In this document: in pieces, positions 1 to 8,553 of the stretch
Layout of the letters: every line of letters starts with the position of its first letter
Numbering within the stretch: the stretch's first letter is position 1
Assembly: GCF_038433465.1 (NCBI RefSeq)
Contig: NZ_JAESVF010000005.1
Span: forward strand, 1-64,000
Reading direction: 5' to 3'
DNA: 64,000 bases
DNA from: Galbibacter sp038433465
GTDB lineage: Bacteria; Bacteroidota; Bacteroidia; Flavobacteriales; Flavobacteriaceae
The notes under the pieces: generated by a model
Told to the model about the DNA's origin: nothing
What the model saw: only the letters and a program-made list of their open reading frames with translations
The model's database searches: none
Position numbers and translations under genes: made by a program

Positions 1-1410
1 GCCACAAATGCTGAAAACATTTCAGATAATGCAGATGCAATTGCTGAGAAGGAAGATGCATCGAATAAGTCAACCGATGGTACTTTATCAGATGCTACAA
101 ATACAAAGTTCCCAACAGAGTTGGCAGTAAAGACGTATGTAGATAATTCGATAACAGCTTCAGAGCAAACAGTAGTAAGTGCTGATGAAGGGAATAGTAT
201 AGAAAAAGGAACCGACGGCGGTGCTTTTTATGACGATAGTACTTTGCAAACAAGTGTAGCCACAAATACTAATGCTATTGCAACGAATACTGAAGACATC
301 ACTTCATTACAGAATAATAAGGAAGATGCATCGAACAAGTCGGATGATACAGCATTAGGAACATCATCAACATTGTTTCCAACACAAAATGCGGTAAAGA
401 CGTATGTAGATAATCAAATAAGTTCAGTTGCTGAGGATGATGATATAACAAGTGCTGAGTTAGACGAAAGTAATAACTTAAATATAAAAGAAGGCACAAC
501 GGAGGTAAGCGTCGACTTATCCTCTTTAGATAATAGTGCAGCAGTAGCTGCGGTGCAAGACGATTTGGATGCCGCAAAAACCGCTGCTAGTATAGCGATT
601 AGCAATTTACAATCAGATGTAGATGCTAATGAAACAGCAATAGCAAATCATATTACAGATGATAAAGACACTGATGCTAGTAATGAGTTACAAGATTTAA
701 GTTTAAATGGTGATATTTTAACCTTATCAACTCCTAAAACAACAGATAATCAAGTGGATTTATCTGCTTTAGACAATCAAACAGCTTCGGAAGTAGAGAT
801 TACAACTATCGATGGTGTTTCAGCAACGGATGTTCAGGGAGCATTAGAGGAGTTGAACACAAACAGCACAGACAATCAAACAGCTTCGGAAGTAGATATT
901 ACAACTATTGATGGTGTTTCAGCAACAACTGTTCAAGAAGCATTAGAGGTGTTAAACACGAATAGTACAGATGATCAAAATGCCTCAGAAGTTACATACA
1001 ATAACGAAGCTTCAGGACTTGAAGCAACAAATACTCAGGCAGCGATAGATGAAGTTAGCGGTACAGCAGAACAAGCTTTAGAAGAAGTAAATAAAATTTC
1101 AAAAGCAGCTAAAGTGTTTTATCCGCCGTCGATTGCTATAGATGCTTCGACTCCGAGCACTGAAATAAAAACTTTAGATTTATATCAGCAATATAAAGAT
1201 CAGTTTGCTACACCTGCTGTGTCTAGTGCGGGGGCGCCTTCATTAATTCCTACCTATTCTAAAAGTGATTTATATTATTATGTAACAGAGTATGATACAA
1301 ATGTTTTTACAATTATAGGGATAGACGCTGATGGCATTATGTCTTATAGAGTTGACAATTCACCTTCAGACTACAATTCACTTATCAATGTGGTGTTTGT
1401 TGTAAAATAA
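1..1410 (+). CDS. Repeat-rich tail-fibre-like secreted protein (5' end outside window)
   Basis: The reading frame is open from base 1, so the gene starts upstream of the window; the first internal TTG (base 121) is not a credible start. At least 469 residues are visible. The protein is low-complexity and rich in Thr, Ser, Asn, Asp and Ala. A module beginning KEDASNKS and ending AVKTYVDN occurs twice (from bases 49 and 319), followed by 33-residue repeats of the type DNQTASEV-ITTIDGVSAT. Such modules are known from phage tail-fibre and bacterial adhesin stalks. The last ~100 residues lose the repeats and form a distinct globular end (from FYPPSIAID to VVFVVK). No recognisable T9SS sorting domain is seen. 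It lies 30 bp before a T9SS type B protein and a PorP/SprF gene, so I infer a cell-surface or secreted role. The function is unknown. Confidence 0.8.
   Translation, partial: ATNAENISDNADAIAEKEDASNKSTDGTLSDATNTKFPTELAVKTYVDNSITASEQTVVSADEGNSIEKGTDGGAFYDDSTLQTSVATNTNAIATNTEDITSLQNNKEDASNKSDDTALGTSSTLFPTQNAVKTYVDNQISSVAEDDDITSAELDESNNLNIKEGTTEVSVDLSSLDNSAAVAAVQDDLDAAKTAASIAISNLQSDVDANETAIANHITDDKDTDASNELQDLSLNGDILTLSTPKTTDNQVDLSALDNQTASEVEITTIDGVSATDVQGALEELNTNSTDNQTASEVDITTIDGVSATTVQEALEVLNTNSTDDQNASEVTYNNEASGLEATNTQAAIDEVSGTAEQALEEVNKISKAAKVFYPPSIAIDASTPSTEIKTLDLYQQYKDQFATPAVSSAGAPSLIPTYSKSDLYYYVTEYDTNVFTIIGIDADGIMSYRVDNSPSDYNSLINVVFVVK
772..1068 (+). repeat. Three 99-bp in-frame tandem repeats
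   Basis: Copies begin at 772, 871 and 970. Each encodes 33 residues, with D-N/D-Q-xASEV at the front and a VQxALExLNTNST-type end. The first two copies are nearly identical at DNA level; the third has diverged. This is consistent with stalk growth by unequal recombination. Confidence 0.85.
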
Positions 1411-1440
1411 TTGTTTGATAATACTTAAAAAGAAATCATT

Positions 1441-3726
1441 TTGAAATATCAAAATATACATATCAAACGGTTTTTGCTAGGACTCGTTTTACTGTTCAGC
1501 TATCAAGTGCACGCGCAGTTTATTTTGAAGGCTCCAGAAACAAGTACCGAAAACGGATTTATAACCAACTACCGTTGGTATGTTTATAAAACCGATAAAG
1601 CAGGCGAGCTAGATACTCCAGAGTTGTTGAAAGAAAGCGAATCAGATAATACCCTTGAGGTGAAAATTCCTGGGGTGTATTTTGCTAAGTATGATGGTAC
1701 TGTCTACGGAAAAAATGCTAGTAATTACTTTGTTGTCACCTATTGTAATTCGCCCGATGATGAAGTAATATTAAACATTGCGCAAAGTGTTTCAGAAAAT
1801 GCCAACGTCACTTGGAATAATGGCTTGACTGCAAACGACCTTTCGCCAAAAGTTAAAGCAACCAAAGATGTTACAAAATATACACCATCAATTACCAAAG
1901 CAGGTTATACAAAGACTTTGCCTTCGTTTACGGTAGTTTGTTTGTATGAAGAATTTGAGTTGATCGACGACGAGGTGTTTGCAGTTGTATCAGAAGGAAC
2001 AGAAATTGCAATGCTCGAAAATGACTTGGATATTCCGCCAATTGGATTTATAACTATAGGAAAACCAACAAACGGAACGGCAGTTTTAAGTCAGAATGGA
2101 ACACCAGGTGATCCGTCTGATGATACTATTACATACACTTCTGGAACAAATTTTACAGGAAAAGACGAGTTTACTTATACATTTTCCATGTTGAATACCT
2201 ACGGAAGTGAAGTAACCAAAACTGCTACCATAACTATAAATGCTTTATATGCTTCGGACGATAGTTTGACAGTGTTGGAAGACAGCGGAGCAGGAGAGGC
2301 AAATCAAATAAATGTTGCTGAAAACGATAATTATGTTAGAGTTGATGCTACTTCAGATGTTTTTAAAGTTGACGAACAGCCTTCAAATGGAACGCTTACC
2401 GAACTAGAAGATGGAGTTTTTGAATATATTCCAGATGAAAACTATAACGGAAACGACCGATTTACATATACGCTTACAGATGCCCAAGGAAACCAAGTAA
2501 CTGCTATGGTGAAAATTATAGTTACTGCAGTGAATGATGCACCAGTTGCGGTAGATGACTCTTTTGTAGTGGAAACAGAGAGTGTGATTTTAAATGTACT
2601 TAGCAATGATACAGATGTAGATGGAGATGTTTTAACGATAGACGATTATACGTTGCCAGAACATGGAATAGTAGAGCAGAATGAAGACGGAACTTTTACA
2701 TATACTCCAGAGCCAAATTTCACAGGCGAAGATATATTTACCTATACCATAACCGATGGCAATGGAGGGGTTGATGATGCACAAGTGTTTTTACACGTTT
2801 CATACGATGGAAATGAGAAAGATGATATTGCGGTACAAGATATAGAAGAAATCGATGAAGATATCCCAGCAGTTTTTGATGTATTGGCGAATGATAATTT
2901 AGATGGAATAATAAGTTCTACACTACAAGTAGACGAACCAAAATACGGAACGACTACTGTAAATGATAACAAAATAGTTTACACTCCCGATCCAGATTTT
3001 GTAGGGAGAGATATTTTCGAATATACTATTAATTATACCGATTCTGACGGAAGCAGTCAATCGTCTTCAGCAATAGTTATTGTAACTGTAATTCCTATAG
3101 AAGATACAGTAGAAGATATAGTGTATGTAGATTCTTCAGTTCCAGAAGTAGTTAATATCGATGTGCTAGCAAACGATACTTTTAACGAAAATACAAGAGT
3201 TGAAATTATTGGTGTAAATCAGCCATTAAATGGAGAGGCAAATGTAAATGAAGATAACACCATTTCTTATTTAGTTGACGAAGGAGCTACAGGCGAAGAT
3301 ATTTTTAATTACAACCTTTATGTGTATCATTCTGATGGAACTTTTAATACTGAAAGAGGAACGATAACAGTAATTATTGAAGAGTCTGTCGATCCAGCGC
3401 CACCGGCACCACCATCACCAGAAGAAGATTTAGAGATTCATCAGCTCATCACTCCAAATGGAGATGGTCGAAACGATTTCTTTAAAATTGATGGAATTGA
3501 GAACTATCCAAATAATACAGTTAAGATTTTTAACCGTTGGGGAGTTCAGGTATTCAAATCAAAAGGATACGGACAAGGGAATAATGTATTTTCTGGATAT
3601 TCCGATGGTGCAGCAACTATAGGAAGAAATAATCGTTTGCCAGTGGGAACCTACTACTATACAATCGAGTATGTTAAAGAACAACAAACTATAAGTACAG
3701 CAGGATATTTATATATCAACTATTAA
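1441..3726 (+). CDS. Ig-like repeat protein with T9SS type B (gliding motility-associated) C-terminal domain
   Basis: The start is a TTG at 1441; it is preferred because it gives a clean signal peptide (basic start, hydrophobic stretch, VHAQ cleavage site near residue 26), and the next Met is far inside. After an N-terminal ~150-residue region come about five tandem ~95-residue Big_9/cadherin-like domains. Their hallmarks recur: V-LxNDxD near the start, G(T/I)-NEDGTFTYTP in the middle, F(T/E)YT(I/L) at the end. A PAPPAPPSPEED linker leads into the last ~90 residues, which contain ITPNGDGRND, IFNRWG and LPVGTYYYTI. These are signature motifs of the CHU_C/TIGR04131 type B sorting domain. The protein should therefore be exported by Sec and then the T9SS. 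The PorP/SprF gene follows after 3 bp, the usual arrangement for type B cargo. Confidence 0.92.
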   Translation: MKYQNIHIKRFLLGLVLLFSYQVHAQFILKAPETSTENGFITNYRWYVYKTDKAGELDTPELLKESESDNTLEVKIPGVYFAKYDGTVYGKNASNYFVVTYCNSPDDEVILNIAQSVSENANVTWNNGLTANDLSPKVKATKDVTKYTPSITKAGYTKTLPSFTVVCLYEEFELIDDEVFAVVSEGTEIAMLENDLDIPPIGFITIGKPTNGTAVLSQNGTPGDPSDDTITYTSGTNFTGKDEFTYTFSMLNTYGSEVTKTATITINALYASDDSLTVLEDSGAGEANQINVAENDNYVRVDATSDVFKVDEQPSNGTLTELEDGVFEYIPDENYNGNDRFTYTLTDAQGNQVTAMVKIIVTAVNDAPVAVDDSFVVETESVILNVLSNDTDVDGDVLTIDDYTLPEHGIVEQNEDGTFTYTPEPNFTGEDIFTYTITDGNGGVDDAQVFLHVSYDGNEKDDIAVQDIEEIDEDIPAVFDVLANDNLDGIISSTLQVDEPKYGTTTVNDNKIVYTPDPDFVGRDIFEYTINYTDSDGSSQSSSAIVIVTVIPIEDTVEDIVYVDSSVPEVVNIDVLANDTFNENTRVEIIGVNQPLNGEANVNEDNTISYLVDEGATGEDIFNYNLYVYHSDGTFNTERGTITVIIEESVDPAPPAPPSPEEDLEIHQLITPNGDGRNDFFKIDGIENYPNNTVKIFNRWGVQVFKSKGYGQGNNVFSGYSDGAATIGRNNRLPVGTYYYTIEYVKEQQTISTAGYLYINY

Positions 3727-3729
3727 GCA

Positions 3730-4686
3730 ATGAACAACCTAAAGCAGTATAAATTATATTTAATATTAGCTCTATTTACAACGCTCCAATCTATTATTGC
3801 ACAGCAAAACCCACAGTATACTCAGTATATGTACAATCCCATGAGTATTAATCCTGCTTATGTAGGAAGTCGAGGAATGCTTAGTGCAACAGGTTTGTAC
3901 CGAAATCAATGGTTGGGCTTAGATGGTGCTCCACAAACACAAACGCTCAATGTGCATGCGCCAGTTAAGTATAGTCGACTCGGAGTTGGATTGTCTATTA
4001 TAAACGATCAACTTGGAGAAGGTGTAACGCAAGAAACTTTTTTTGACGCAGCGGTGTCGTACACCATTCAAACATCGTATCAAGGAAATTTAGCCTTCGG
4101 ATTAAAAGTAGGAGGGAGTTTACTCAATGTAGATTTTACCAAGCTTAATCAATATGACGATGTAGAGTTGTCGGGGCAAAATAATATCGATCATAAATTC
4201 TCTCCAAATATCGGAGCTGGAGTTTATTATTATGCCGATAATTATTATGTCGGACTCTCGGTGCCAAATATGTTAACAACAGAATATTTCGACGAGTCTA
4301 ATAATTCTAATAGCACGTCTTACGTAGCTACTTCTCGAATACATTATTATTTAATGGGAGGGTATGTTTTTGAAATGAATTGGCGTTGGAAGTTTAAACC
4401 AACCTTGTTAACGCGTTATGTTTCTGGTGCGCCTTTACAAATAGATGCATCTGCAAATTTTATGTATCAAGACAATATTACATTTGGTGTAGGCTATCGT
4501 TTTGGAGCTGCAGTTACAGGGATGATTGCCTTTCAGCTAAATGAAGCATTATCCATCGGTTTGGCTTACGATAAAGAAGTAACAGAACTCGGCGGCACAC
4601 AGTTTACAAACGGAACCGTAGAGTTTATGTTGCGATATGAGTTTTCAAAAAATTATAGAACAGTAAGAGTACCTCGTTTTTTCTAA
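3730..4686 (+). CDS. PorP/SprF family type IX secretion outer-membrane protein
   Basis: The 318-residue protein has a signal peptide (cleaved after SIIAQ, residue ~25) followed at once by the family signature QYTQYMYNPMSINPAYVGSR. The rest is amphipathic beta-strand sequence ending in an aromatic residue (RVPRFF), as expected for an outer-membrane barrel. In Flavobacterium johnsoniae the related SprF is required for secretion of its neighbour SprB, a type B cargo. By analogy this protein probably serves the Ig-like protein just upstream, with which it forms an operon (3-bp gap). A strong terminator follows. Confidence 0.92.
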   Translation: MNNLKQYKLYLILALFTTLQSIIAQQNPQYTQYMYNPMSINPAYVGSRGMLSATGLYRNQWLGLDGAPQTQTLNVHAPVKYSRLGVGLSIINDQLGEGVTQETFFDAAVSYTIQTSYQGNLAFGLKVGGSLLNVDFTKLNQYDDVELSGQNNIDHKFSPNIGAGVYYYADNYYVGLSVPNMLTTEYFDESNNSNSTSYVATSRIHYYLMGGYVFEMNWRWKFKPTLLTRYVSGAPLQIDASANFMYQDNITFGVGYRFGAAVTGMIAFQLNEALSIGLAYDKEVTELGGTQFTNGTVEFMLRYEFSKNYRTVRVPRFF

Positions 4687-4718
4687 ACAATAGCAATACG
4701 TTTAGAACATTCAATTTT

Positions 4719-4749
4719 AAAATCTCGTTGCACAACAGCGAGATTTTTT
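4719..4749 (+). terminator. Rho-independent terminator after the porP/sprF-like gene
   Basis: An 11-bp stem (AAATCTCGTTG with CAGCGAGATTT, one G-T pair) around a CACAA loop, followed by an eight-T run. It closes the secretion module. Confidence 0.85.
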
Positions 4750-4755
4750 TTGTTT

Positions 4756-4786
4756 TATGATATGGCAAAGCATTTTTGTAGTTTTG
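4756..4786 (+). promoter_or_regulatory. Probable promoter of idi-queD-manA
   Basis: TATG at 4756, 19 nt spacer, then TAGTTTTG at 4779. The -7 box fits the Bacteroidota TAnnTTTG consensus; the -33 box has one mismatch to TTTG. The start codon is 40 nt downstream. Confidence 0.45.
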
Positions 4787-4826
4787 TGCTGATATTTTAG
4801 GATTTTATACTGAAAGCAAAGACTTA

Positions 4827-5360
4827 ATGGAAAAAGAGAAAGTTATATTGGTAGATACAAACGACCAGCAAATTGGCTTAATGGAAAAAATTGAAGCACA
4901 TGAAAAAGCATTGCTTCATAGAGCTTTTTCGGTTTTTGTTTTTAATGATAAAGGAGAAACCTTAATTCAGCAACGAGCAGAGCACAAGTACCATTCGCCA
5001 GGTTTGTGGACCAACACTTGCTGTAGTCACCAACGAGAAGGCGAAAGCAATATTGCTGCAGGAAAACGCCGCTTAATGGAAGAAATGGGCTTTACAACCG
5101 ATTTAGAAGAAGTGTTATCTTTTATATACCATGCTCCATTTGATAATGGACTAACAGAACATGAGTACGACCACATTTTAGTCGGAAAATTTAATGGAGA
5201 ACCAAATATCAATCTAGATGAAGTTGCAAGTTCTAAATGGATGTCATTAAAAGATATCAAAAAAGATTTAGAAGAAAATCCAGCTTTGTACACCGCTTGG
5301 TTTAAAATTATTTTTGATAAGTTTTACACGCATATCGAAGCACAATCTACCAACATATGA
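4827..5360 (+). CDS. idi: Isopentenyl-diphosphate delta-isomerase, type I
   Basis: Interconverts isopentenyl and dimethylallyl diphosphate in isoprenoid synthesis. The 177-residue Nudix-fold protein has the type I motifs: TNTCCSHQREGE (catalytic Cys; most relatives have Pro where this has Gln), a Nudix-like helix region RRLMEEMGF, and HEYDH with the metal-binding/catalytic Glu. Length matches the family. The stop overlaps the queD start (ATGA), so the genes are translationally coupled. Confidence 0.93.
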   Translation: MEKEKVILVDTNDQQIGLMEKIEAHEKALLHRAFSVFVFNDKGETLIQQRAEHKYHSPGLWTNTCCSHQREGESNIAAGKRRLMEEMGFTTDLEEVLSFIYHAPFDNGLTEHEYDHILVGKFNGEPNINLDEVASSKWMSLKDIKKDLEENPALYTAWFKIIFDKFYTHIEAQSTNI

Positions 5361-5764
5361 CAAAATTAAAAGTTAGCAGAAAAGCTCATTTTAATGCAGC
5401 GCATAGGCTGTTTAGAAAAGATTGGAGCGACGAAAAAAATAAAGCTGTTTTTGGAAAATGCAGCAATCCAAATTACCATGGCCATAATTACGATTTAATT
5501 GTAAGTGTAACTGGAGCAATAGATCCAAAAACTGGCTTTGTAATCGATTTGAAAATTTTAAAAGAACTCGTAGAACAAAAAGTTGAAGATCATTTAGATC
5601 ATAAAAATTTGAACTTAGAAGTTCCAGAGTTTAAAGACTTAAATCCAACTGTAGAGAATATCGCTATTGTAATTTATAACCGACTCAAACCTTTTTTAGA
5701 ACAATTTGAACTTGAAGTTGTACTATACGAAACACCAAGAAATTACGTAACATATTCAGGATAA
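5357..5764 (+). CDS. queD: 6-carboxy-5,6,7,8-tetrahydropterin synthase / PTPS family
   Basis: A 135-residue tunnelling-fold enzyme. Zinc ligands are visible as the His of FNAAHRL and the pair in NYHGHNYDL; the catalytic Cys is in GKCSNPNY. The C-terminal YETPRNYV holds the pterin-anchoring Glu region. In bacteria this family usually makes the queuosine precursor from dihydroneopterin triphosphate, but a pyruvoyl-tetrahydropterin synthase activity cannot be excluded from sequence alone. It overlaps idi by 4 nt and precedes manA by 17 nt. Confidence 0.88.
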   Translation: MTKLKVSRKAHFNAAHRLFRKDWSDEKNKAVFGKCSNPNYHGHNYDLIVSVTGAIDPKTGFVIDLKILKELVEQKVEDHLDHKNLNLEVPEFKDLNPTVENIAIVIYNRLKPFLEQFELEVVLYETPRNYVTYSG

Positions 5765-5781
5765 TAGATTAGATAAATTAA

Positions 5782-6750
5782 ATGAAGTTTTATCCCTTAA
5801 AATTCACCCCAATCTTTAAAGAGTATTTATGGGGAGGAACAAAATTAAAAGATATCCTACAGAAAGAAGTTTCTACTGAAACTGCTTCCGAAAGTTGGGA
5901 ATTGTCGGGCGTAGATGGTAATGTTTCTGTGGTGAAAAATGGTTCGCTTCAAGGAAAAAGCCTTCAAGAGTTAATCAATGTGTATAAAGAAGAGTTGGTC
6001 GGGAACTCCGTTTTTAAACGTTTTGGAACTACATTTCCTATTCTTATAAAGTTTATAGATGCCAAGTTAGATTTATCGGTACAATTACATCCTAATAACG
6101 AATTAGCGCAAAAACGACACAATTCCTTCGGAAAAACAGAAATGTGGCATGTGCTACAAGCAGAGCCAAACGCGAAGCTCATTATTGGTTTTAATAAAAC
6201 AATCAGTAGAGAAGAATACTTAAAACATTTAGAGGAAGGACAACTACTCGAAATTCTCAATCAAGAACCTGTTAAAGCAGGAGATGCTTTTTTTATCAAT
6301 ACAGGAAAAGTACATAGAATTGGAGCAGGAATTTTATTAGCAGAAATTCAGCAGACTTCAGATATAACGTATCGAATATTTGATTATAACCGTACAGATA
6401 AGGAAGGGAATAAAAGAGAACTTCATACTGAATTGGCGCTCGACGCAATAGATTACCAACAAAAAGATGACTTTGTAGTTTCTTACGAAAAAGAATTCAA
6501 CACGTCTAACAAAATGGTAGCCTGTGAGCACTTTATAACTAACTATATAAATGTGGTTGGGACCTACGTAAAACAACTTATTTGTAGAGATTCGTTTACC
6601 ATATATATTTGTGTGGAAGGTCAAGCACAGTTAAAAGTAGGCGATTTTACAGAGACTTTAGTAAAGGGAGAAACAGTTTTAATTCCCGCTTCGATAAACG
6701 AACTCACATTGAGTGCTAAGGATGCAAAAATTTTGGAGGTACATTTGTAA
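5782..6750 (+). CDS. manA: Mannose-6-phosphate isomerase, class I
   Basis: Cytoplasmic zinc enzyme interconverting fructose-6-P and mannose-6-P. The 322-residue protein shows the short (Bacillus-like) form of the family: FKEYLWGGTKLKDIL at the start, metal-site motifs VQLHPNNELA and KTEMWHVL, GxVHRIGAG for a further His ligand, and a C-terminal cupin half (GQAQLKVG, GETVLIPA). It is the third gene of the idi-queD-manA run. Together with the mannose-1-phosphate guanylyltransferase at 40.8 kb it would supply GDP-mannose. Confidence 0.93.
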   Translation: MKFYPLKFTPIFKEYLWGGTKLKDILQKEVSTETASESWELSGVDGNVSVVKNGSLQGKSLQELINVYKEELVGNSVFKRFGTTFPILIKFIDAKLDLSVQLHPNNELAQKRHNSFGKTEMWHVLQAEPNAKLIIGFNKTISREEYLKHLEEGQLLEILNQEPVKAGDAFFINTGKVHRIGAGILLAEIQQTSDITYRIFDYNRTDKEGNKRELHTELALDAIDYQQKDDFVVSYEKEFNTSNKMVACEHFITNYINVVGTYVKQLICRDSFTIYICVEGQAQLKVGDFTETLVKGETVLIPASINELTLSAKDAKILEVHL

Positions 6751-6785
6751 AAATACGTACTTTTGCAACATAAAAAAACAACATT

Positions 6786-7061
6786 ATGGCTAGTATAAGA
6801 GATTTAAAAAAGGATATAAACTTTGTTTTAGGAGATATTATTGAAGCAGTTTATATTTGGGAAATAAGCACAAACACTCCAAATTCAAAAGAAGGAGACG
6901 AAATTATAGACGAAGCTATCGATACGTTCGATGAGTTAATTGCAAAAGTAAACAACAAAGATGTTGAAAGCAGAAAAGCTCATTTAAAGGAAGTTAGCAA
7001 AGAGCTAGAAGAAAAAGCATCTGCTTTGGTTGAAAAGCTAAATAAGTTAGCAGTAGCTTAA
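6786..7061 (+). CDS. Small conserved helical protein of unknown function
   Basis: The 91-residue protein is acidic and almost wholly alpha-helical by composition, with heptad-like Leu/Ala/Val spacing in the second half (VEKLNKLAVA end). It has no signal peptide, Cys or catalytic motif. I recognise it only as a short protein often seen in Flavobacteriaceae; no function is known to me. A TACTTTTG -7 box at 6758, with TTTG 22 nt further upstream, suggests its own promoter 20 nt before the ATG. Confidence 0.75.
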   Translation: MASIRDLKKDINFVLGDIIEAVYIWEISTNTPNSKEGDEIIDEAIDTFDELIAKVNNKDVESRKAHLKEVSKELEEKASALVEKLNKLAVA

Positions 7062-7094
7062 GCTGAAAAAAAATAAAAATTTCTTGTAAAAAAG

Positions 7095-7125
7095 TTTGTA
7101 AGATTAATTTTCAGAATTATATTTG
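7095..7125 (+). promoter_or_regulatory. Promoter of tRNA-Thr
   Basis: TTTG (7095-7098), exactly 19 nt, then TATATTTG (7118-7125): a full match to the Bacteroidota -33/-7 consensus. The tRNA begins 20 nt downstream. Confidence 0.75.
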
Positions 7126-7144
7126 CGCACTTTTTAACGGAAAC

Positions 7145-7221
7145 GCCGATGTAGCTCAGCTGGCTAGAGCAGCTGATTTGTAATCAGCAGGTCGTGGGTT
7201 CGAGTCCCTCTATCGGCTCCA
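7145..7221 (+). tRNA. tRNA-Thr (anticodon TGT)
   Basis: The acceptor stem GCCGATG pairs with TATCGGC (last pair G-T). The anticodon stem GCTGA/TCAGC encloses the loop TTTGTAA, so the anticodon is TGT. The T arm GTTCGAGTC is canonical. CCA is encoded (7219-7221). Confidence 0.97.
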
Positions 7222-7251
7222 AAACCTCTTCAGAAATGAAGAGGTTTTTTT
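7221..7251 (+). terminator. Terminator of tRNA-Thr
   Basis: Perfect 11-bp stem AAACCTCTTCA / TGAAGAGGTTT with a GAAA tetraloop and a T run, beginning directly at the 3' end of the tRNA. Confidence 0.9.
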
Positions 7252-7365
7252 ATGCGTTTTAGTTTCTTTCACTTTAATACTGAAAAAGAATTATCGTGTA
7301 AAATGGATTAAACTTTCGATAAGAATAAAACTTCTCATTATATTTAGCATTTAAAAGTTTTTTGA

Positions 7366-7980
7366 ATGCAAGAAATCATCACAACAATTTTATTCCTGTT
7401 TGCAGTTATCGATCCTTTTGGTTCGGTTCCTGTTTATTTGGAGGCCACAAAGTCGTTTAACATCGCACAGAAAAGAAAAATTGCAATTCGCGCTTGTGCG
7501 GTAGCTTTTCTAATTTTGTTATTTTTTATTGTTATTGGGCAGCTCATCCTCGAAGGGATGAATGTATCCTTAGACGCCTTCCAAATTTCTGGTGGAGTAA
7601 TTTTGTTTTTATTTGCATTGACAATGATTTTTGGTGAAGGAAAACCAACAACCGAAAAGGAATCTATTAAAGATTACAAACATGTTACGGTATTTCCAAT
7701 TGCAATCCCATCAATTGCTTCGCCTGGAGCAATTATGGCTGTGGTTTTAATGACCGACAACCATGTTTTTACGATTCAGCAACAAATTATAACAACCTTT
7801 CTTGTGCTACTCGTTATCGGTATAACTTGTGTTTTTTTATTGGCAGCAAACCATATTCAAAAGCGAATTGGGGAGTATGGTATTTCTGTAATTAGTAAAG
7901 TAATGGGACTTATTTTAGCGGCTTATGCTGTACAAAGTATTTTGGTTGGACTAAGAGACTTCTTTGTTGTTTTAAAATAA
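7366..7980 (+). CDS. MarC family integral membrane protein
   Basis: The 204-residue protein has six predicted membrane segments. Family features are visible: LFAVIDPFGSVPVYL in the first segment, GGVILFLFALTMIFG in the third, and FPIAIPSIASPGAIMAVVL in the central loop/helix. MarC (UPF0056) proteins sit in the inner membrane; their substrate is unknown, and the early link to multiple antibiotic resistance was not upheld. It stands alone between tRNA-Thr and a small membrane protein. Confidence 0.9.
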   Translation: MQEIITTILFLFAVIDPFGSVPVYLEATKSFNIAQKRKIAIRACAVAFLILLFFIVIGQLILEGMNVSLDAFQISGGVILFLFALTMIFGEGKPTTEKESIKDYKHVTVFPIAIPSIASPGAIMAVVLMTDNHVFTIQQQIITTFLVLLVIGITCVFLLAANHIQKRIGEYGISVISKVMGLILAAYAVQSILVGLRDFFVVLK

Positions 7981-8082
7981 TTTATGCGTCTTTTTTAAGC
8001 TGAAACTACCCATTGTGTTCTAGTTTTATTTTTTTGAGAATTATTTCGATATAATTTTTAACTTTATAAAAAACTTAAACAA

Positions 8083-8520
8083 ATGGATGTACAACAAACC
8101 TTAAAAATACCAGTGTGGTTTTGGATAGTTTCGGTTATCGCTTTACTGTGGAATTTAATGGGCGTAGGTGCTTTTATCGCCGATATGTCGATAACAGAAG
8201 AAGCTTTAGCTGCGCTTCCTGAAGGACAACGCGAATTGTATGAAAACAATCCTTTATGGTCTAAAATTGCCTACGGAATTGCCGTAATCGGTGGAGCGGT
8301 AGGAAGTTTACTTTTGATACTAAGAAAAAAATTAGCCAAAAATATATTTATAATTTCCTTTGTGGCAATCGTTATTCAGATGGTTTACAATCTCTTTATT
8401 GTAAAATCGGTTGAAGTATATGGTCCAGGGGCGTATATTATGCCAATAATGGTAATTTTAATTGGTTTCGGACTGATTCAGTTTTCTGGCTACGGAATAA
8501 AAAAAGGTTGGTTAAAATAA
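8083..8520 (+). CDS. Small four-helix membrane protein, function unknown
   Basis: The 145 residues contain four hydrophobic segments (about 9-31, 62-82, 88-108, 115-135) separated by short polar loops, plus a first loop containing MSITEEALAALPEGQRELY. Similar proteins in flavobacteria are sometimes labelled sugar transporter, but I see no motif supporting that. The ORF ends in a basic tail (GIKKGWLK). Its stop codon lies inside the loop of the terminator shared with the convergent downstream gene. Confidence 0.75.
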   Translation: MDVQQTLKIPVWFWIVSVIALLWNLMGVGAFIADMSITEEALAALPEGQRELYENNPLWSKIAYGIAVIGGAVGSLLLILRKKLAKNIFIISFVAIVIQMVYNLFIVKSVEVYGPGAYIMPIMVILIGFGLIQFSGYGIKKGWLK

Positions 8521-8532
8521 TAACCAACCTTA
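8503..8532. terminator. Bidirectional terminator between convergent genes
   Basis: Stem AAGGTTGGTTA / TAACCAACCTT (11 bp) with loop AAATAA that contains the stop of the left gene. A/T runs on both sides let it serve both strands. Confidence 0.85.
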
Positions 8533-8553
8533 AATATTTTCAGTTTTCTGATA

